Source: a virus. Taken from it: DNA of 47,820 nt. Below, in pieces: positions 44,627 to 47,820 of this stretch. Position 1 is the first letter of the stretch. Every line of letters starts with the position of its first letter. The position numbers were made by a program, and so were the translations under genes. Where the stretch lies: IMG/VR virus record IMGVR_UViG_3300042691_030610, positions 1 to 47,820 of that record; one strand, written 5' to 3'. The notes below the pieces were generated by a model. The model was not told the DNA's origin, did no database searches, and was given only the letters and a program-made list of their open reading frames with translations.

Positions 44627-45727
44627 TTACATTAAATTTTTTAAAAGTCTATCACAACTAAAGAAATAATTAGTTAGATCTTGTGCTTGTTTATGTACAT
44701 ATGAAACATGCTTGTCATAATTTTCCATCATAGTAGTAATTTGATGACAAACATCTTGACGATGAGTTTCATACTTTTCCCACGATTCTGTCCACTCTGA
44801 AGGATATTTAAATCCTTCATAATACATTTCTTTATATGAAAGTCTATTAGGAACCATAGGAATAGCGTTTACTAGTGCTCCTTCATAACAGCCGATTCCT
44901 AGTGTTTCTTGCAAACTACAACTAAACACAATTTTAGATTGTCCTAGTAATGTATGATATTGCTCTTTAGCGAGAGATTGATCTTGACATACAATAAATT
45001 CATATTGTGGAAGATGTTTAGCAATGTCTCTAAAAATTTCAACTTGCTTTTCTGGAGCAATACGATGTGGAAATAGTACAAGATTTCTTTTTGGAAGATT
45101 AGTATACGGAGCAAGGACATTTTCCATGTATTCCATAGGCCAACCAGTGCGAACAATCTTTTCAAAATTTCCACCAAGTATTTCGTCTAAGTCATCTTCT
45201 AGCCACGGATTAACCATTGGAGAATCGTTAAGAAGATTTCTTACAAACATTTCGATATGAAAGTCTGTAGCAAAATAATTGTAATCAATTGCATGGAAAA
45301 AACTTTGCTCGGCAAATCTTACCCATGGTGCATTGCCAATTAGCCTGCCAAGGAAGTCATGAGGATCATAACTTCCGGCATGCCACAGAGCATGAATCTT
45401 GACAGGGATGCCAAGAAGTTCGCTCATGTATTTTAGATTGATAATGCCCGGGTGCCAAGCGTCAGTAAAAAGAAAATGGTCGCCAGCAGAAATGCGTCCA
45501 TCGCAAAATAGTCTACCCATTGTTTCAACTTGAGCAGACTTGTAGATATTAGTGCCACCAAAATTAAGAAAGGCCCCTGGAGTAGTAGCAGACGGAATAT
45601 CCGTAGGCCCGTCAACAATTTGAACATTATGTCCAGCCTTTTTTAATAGTTCAGGAACATGAGTTTTCCATTGACCTGTATAGCGTGTTTCCACGCTTTC
45701 CAGGTCTACGAGAAATATGTTACTCAT
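44627..45727 (-). CDS. GT-B glycosyltransferase (GT4-like)
   Basis: A 366-residue glycosyltransferase. The C-terminal half has the retaining GT4-like features: FPHRIAPEKQVEIFRDIA, and the E-x7-E motif ETLGIGCYEGALVNAIPMVP (Glu274 and Glu282, numbered from the ATG). The N-terminal half (LVDLESVETRYTG, FTDAWHPGIINLKYMSELLG) fits the other Rossmann lobe. The frame extends to TTG at 45733, but the ATG at 45727 follows the upstream stop by two bases and is chosen. The acceptor is unknown; DNA glucosylation (as T4) or host-surface or glycan modification are alternatives. It is downstream of QueD-like genes, so modified DNA is an interesting possibility. Confidence 0.8.
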   Translation of the reverse strand: MSNIFLVDLESVETRYTGQWKTHVPELLKKAGHNVQIVDGPTDIPSATTPGAFLNFGGTNIYKSAQVETMGRLFCDGRISAGDHFLFTDAWHPGIINLKYMSELLGIPVKIHALWHAGSYDPHDFLGRLIGNAPWVRFAEQSFFHAIDYNYFATDFHIEMFVRNLLNDSPMVNPWLEDDLDEILGGNFEKIVRTGWPMEYMENVLAPYTNLPKRNLVLFPHRIAPEKQVEIFRDIAKHLPQYEFIVCQDQSLAKEQYHTLLGQSKIVFSCSLQETLGIGCYEGALVNAIPMVPNRLSYKEMYYEGFKYPSEWTESWEKYETHRQDVCHQITTMMENYDKHVSYVHKQAQDLTNYFFSCDRLLKNLM

Positions 45728-45729
45728 AA

Positions 45730-45936
45730 TCAATGTTGATCACGATGAGCGTTACGTGCAGCCTTTGATCGCTCACGTTGCCACTCCTTGTATTCTTTAC
45801 TCTTGTAAAGATCCTTGGGGTTAAAAGGAAGCAGGTTAAACCTGCAATGGTCTAGCCAGTCTTCGAGATCGTCAAAGATCTTAGAAACTTCGGGCTTCAT
45901 AACAAGGGTTTTTTGAATGTAATTAGGAATTGCCAT
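45730..45936 (-). CDS. Small conserved phage protein
   Basis: A 68-residue protein beginning MAIPNYIQKTLVMKPEVSKI, with DDLEDWLDHCRFNLLPFNPK and a basic C-terminus (KEWQRERSKAARNAHRDQH). It is seen as a hypothetical protein in T4-like marine phages; function unknown. It ends two bases before the glycosyltransferase ATG. Confidence 0.65.
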   Translation of the reverse strand: MAIPNYIQKTLVMKPEVSKIFDDLEDWLDHCRFNLLPFNPKDLYKSKEYKEWQRERSKAARNAHRDQH

Positions 45937-45954
45937 TTTATTTGATTAAGTTAG

Positions 45955-46338
45955 TTAAATGGTTGAAGGAAATTTAATGAAGCAGCCATTCTCGCCGTCT
46001 TCACTAACGTCGATCCAGATCTCACGACCTGAATATCTTGCAGTAATGGTAGCGTGAAGATCACGACTAATCATTTCGCAGGATTTGTAGTTGAGTTGGA
46101 GTGTACCTTCGTTGTACAGTTTCTCTAACCAACGTTTAAATTGAATGAATTCAATATCACGGTCATCATGAAATACTTCAATATAAACCTTAAAGTGAAA
46201 AATATGTCGATGTGGTGTTCCTAGGAAACTAACATCATATTCATCTCCGGTTTTGAGTTGAGGATCATAATTTGCTGCCGGATACATATGGACACCTTCT
46301 TTACGGAAGGTAACCCAAATCATAGATTGTTCTTTCAT
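45955..46338 (-). CDS. QueD/6-pyruvoyl-tetrahydropterin-synthase-like T-fold protein
   Basis: A 127-residue protein. The layout follows the PTPS/QueD T-fold: H43-R-H45-IFH48 with KVYIEV (like the HGHNY metal strand), DIEFIQFKRWLEKLY (like the D-F-x-x-x-K helix), and CEMISRDLHATI with VSEDGENG at the end. QueD makes 6-carboxytetrahydropterin, the substrate of QueE. The family Cys is not clearly seen, so activity may be altered; a non-enzymatic T-fold protein is possible. ATGA overlap with the 62-residue upstream gene. Confidence 0.5.
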   Translation of the reverse strand: MKEQSMIWVTFRKEGVHMYPAANYDPQLKTGDEYDVSFLGTPHRHIFHFKVYIEVFHDDRDIEFIQFKRWLEKLYNEGTLQLNYKSCEMISRDLHATITARYSGREIWIDVSEDGENGCFIKFPSTI

Positions 46339-46523
46339 TCTTCTTCCGTATTATTAACAGGCTTTTTAGCAGTAGGCTTCTTAACCCCATTTTTAGGATC
46401 AAGTTCTTTTTTCATCATATTATACATCTCCCATAACTTCCAGTCAATGCTTTCTAAAAGTTTGAAGAGTTTTTCTTCTGAAGTTTGTTGTGTTGCTTGT
46501 TTGGTAATTTTTGAATTAATCAT
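46335..46523 (-). CDS. Small helical conserved phage protein
   Basis: A 62-residue protein: a conserved helix EEKLFKLLESIDWKLWEMYN, then a Lys/Pro-rich acidic-ended tail. No function assigned. Both ends overlap neighbours by four bases (ATGA), so it is embedded in a coupled operon. Confidence 0.6.
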   Translation of the reverse strand: MINSKITKQATQQTSEEKLFKLLESIDWKLWEMYNMMKKELDPKNGVKKPTAKKPVNNTEEE

Positions 46524-47047
46524 TTAATAATCTCGTCGTTTTCATATTGTGACCAGTCTGTGAACTTACTACGATCCATTAGTGTATGGAGACTGTGGGA
46601 CCATACACCGGGATTAGTTGCCTTAAAATCCTTGTCATCGATTTTAAGCATTGTATTATAATTCCAAAGACGAATATACGGAATTGGAACTCGAATTTGC
46701 GGAATAAAATTATTGTATTCGTTTAGACCGCAATCATTAAATTCCTCGACTTGACTAATAGGAATATCCAAAGAACACAAGTAACCTTTGTCAAGGAAGA
46801 AGGTAATCATGTCTTCCCAAGCCTTATGTTCGTCATAAGTTTGAGGATTGTAACTATGATTAGCACCAAAGAAAATATGTTGAATTGACTTACGAGTAAC
46901 TTTAGTTAGTTGACTGGCAATTTCCTCTACAGGTCTAATACCAGTAACAAATAAAGTTTCCATTCCGTATGCGGGTGTGTGTTCAACTTCGTTACCTACA
47001 AAATAGATAACATCGTCCGATTCGCCAGTTTGATAATCTCTTTTCAT
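46520..47047 (-). CDS. Conserved phage protein of unknown function
   Basis: A 175-residue protein with VGNEVEHTPAYGMETLFVTG, then IRPVEEIASQL, HIFFGANHSYNP and FFLDKGYLCSLDIP. The pattern resembles a family found in T4-like marine phages, function unknown. The alternation of strands and helices could be a half TIM-barrel or Rossmann-like fold, but this is a guess. It begins the operon that includes the QueD-like gene and has its own consensus promoter (47054-47082). Confidence 0.7.
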   Translation of the reverse strand: MKRDYQTGESDDVIYFVGNEVEHTPAYGMETLFVTGIRPVEEIASQLTKVTRKSIQHIFFGANHSYNPQTYDEHKAWEDMITFFLDKGYLCSLDIPISQVEEFNDCGLNEYNNFIPQIRVPIPYIRLWNYNTMLKIDDKDFKATNPGVWSHSLHTLMDRSKFTDWSQYENDEIIK

Positions 47048-47053
47048 ACAAAA

Positions 47054-47082
47054 ATTATATAGTAATTAGTATCAATTGTCAA
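47054..47082 (-). promoter_or_regulatory. Consensus sigma70-like promoter
   Basis: TTGACA (47077-47082) and TATAAT (47054-47059) on the minus strand, 17-base spacer: full consensus. It overlaps the stop codon of the upstream gene (47072-47074) and drives the genes from 47047 downward. Confidence 0.85.
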
Positions 47083-47820
47083 GATCTTCTGCTAATTTTC
47101 TTAATTCGTCGTCGTCCGGATTAGTTAAATCTAACTCTTCTTGTTGAGTTATTTCAACATCGAACAGATTACCGAATGTATTTTGAGCAGGCCCACCTCT
47201 CAAACGAGCACCTTCTAAACTACGGAGGAAAGGTCCTGCTTCCTCAATCATTTTAAATGCTTCGTCTTTTGATTTAGTATCGAACAATTCTTCAACAAAT
47301 TGGCTAAAATATAGAATGTTTCTCGGAACCCATTCTGAATATTCGTCACTAGCAGAGTTTTTGGCATTTAACTTTTGCCATGCCCGCCAGTTTAATTTTC
47401 CTTGTATTTTAGCAATCTCAATATCCATTAACTGTTGTGCTCGTTGTACAGCAACAATGTGACAGTAGACATTATGACCCATCATGAGGGCATATGAAAA
47501 ACTGTCCCAAGATGTTTTGCCTTCTTTGCCGATTTTGTTTAGCATACCTGGAGCATACCAACAAATATCTCCCATATTTAATCTACGTCCGAATTCTGAT
47601 TCGAAGGGGAAAGGGATTGTGCTTTCGGCAAGTAGTTTGTTATCTGGTGCTTTGTCCATAATAACACTCCAACGTTTCGTAGTGTGCTGGGCATTCGTGT
47701 AGACGAGTCCGTGTGCTGTTGCGATAAACGGTGAGGCGCAGTCAAAAGATATGGTAAGGTTTTCATTAATGTGTTTCCTAATTTGTCGTTGAATTAAAGT
47801 CAAATAGCACGACCAGTCAA
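47072..47820 (-). CDS. C-terminal part of a possible TGT/DpdA-like protein (runs off the right edge)
   Basis: The frame stays open to the right edge: codons before the TTG at 47803 read DWSCY in frame, so the true start lies outside. About 248 residues are visible. SFDCASPFIATAHGLVYTN and a helix with LMMGHNVYCHIVAVQRAQQL resemble the tRNA-guanine transglycosylase family end (HN-x-Y helix); relatives such as DpdA insert 7-deazaguanines into DNA. The end (DLTNPDDDELRKLAEDLDN) is acidic. QueE and a QueD-like gene nearby give context. This identification is weak; it could be an unrelated conserved phage protein. Confidence 0.4.
   Translation of the reverse strand, partial: DWSCYLTLIQRQIRKHINENLTISFDCASPFIATAHGLVYTNAQHTTKRWSVIMDKAPDNKLLAESTIPFPFESEFGRRLNMGDICWYAPGMLNKIGKEGKTSWDSFSYALMMGHNVYCHIVAVQRAQQLMDIEIAKIQGKLNWRAWQKLNAKNSASDEYSEWVPRNILYFSQFVEELFDTKSKDEAFKMIEEAGPFLRSLEGARLRGGPAQNTFGNLFDVEITQQEELDLTNPDDDELRKLAEDLDN

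Noticed and set aside
47801-47803. TTG at 47803 as the true start of the right-edge gene
   Set aside because: The frame remains open upstream to the window edge and no ribosome site precedes it; the gene is treated as partial.
1-47820. tRNA genes, insertion sequences, integrase or attachment sites
   Set aside because: Gaps are too short for tRNA genes and no cloverleaf, transposase or integrase pattern was found by eye.

Overview
The window is part of the genome of a T4-like contractile-tailed bacteriophage (myovirus) with a strongly AT-rich genome. The evidence is a run of T4-type baseplate genes in T4-like order, a T4-type late sigma factor (gp55), a gp47-type nuclease fragment and a gp-rnh nuclease. 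Base composition, the gp5/gp25/gp6/giant-protein order and the tail-fibre style resemble marine or freshwater myoviruses of small-genome bacteria. That host class is an inference; no host gene is present.

Layout: (1) 1-1150, minus strand: the start of a gp47-like metallophosphoesterase and gp55. (2) 1266-32980, plus strand: a late structural block with almost no intergenic space. It holds a tail-tube-cap-like protein, gp53, a gp27-like hub, a gp5-like spike carrying a GH19 lysozyme domain, gp25, gp6, a 4524-residue giant protein with a seven-blade FG-GAP beta-propeller, a collagen-like fibre, a subtilisin-like protease, and four further tail/adhesin proteins, three of which share an N-terminal module. 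(3) 32985-41841, minus strand: thyA and frd, small conserved phage proteins, a VWA/HExxH protein and its MoxR AAA+ partner, more small proteins, the rnh flap nuclease, a DUF2061 membrane protein and queE. (4) 41896-42759, plus strand: a lone radical SAM gene. (5) 42752-47820, minus strand: HIT protein, GMP reductase, cupin-like protein, glycosyltransferase, a QueD-like T-fold protein, small proteins, and a C-terminal fragment that may be TGT/DpdA-like, running off the right edge.

Regulation is legible. Seven sites with near-consensus sigma70 boxes and exactly 17-bp spacers sit in front of minus-strand (early/middle-type) operons, several embedded in the 3' end of the preceding gene. Exact or one-mismatch copies of the T4 late box TATAAATA occur in front of some structural genes and a few others. 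This fits gp55 being encoded here. Two terminator-like hairpins are visible. Late genes are mostly joined by stop-start junctions (TAATATG or TAAAATG), and early genes by ATGA or TAATG overlaps.

Together the genes encode tail and baseplate assembly, host-surface recognition and penetration, nucleotide supply (ThyA, DHFR, GuaC), replication/recombination nucleases, part of a probable 7-deazaguanine pathway (QueE, QueD-like, possible transglycosylase), and several auxiliary enzymes of unknown target. No tRNA, CRISPR array, insertion sequence or attachment site was recognised. No gene-free stretch exceeds about 80 bases.
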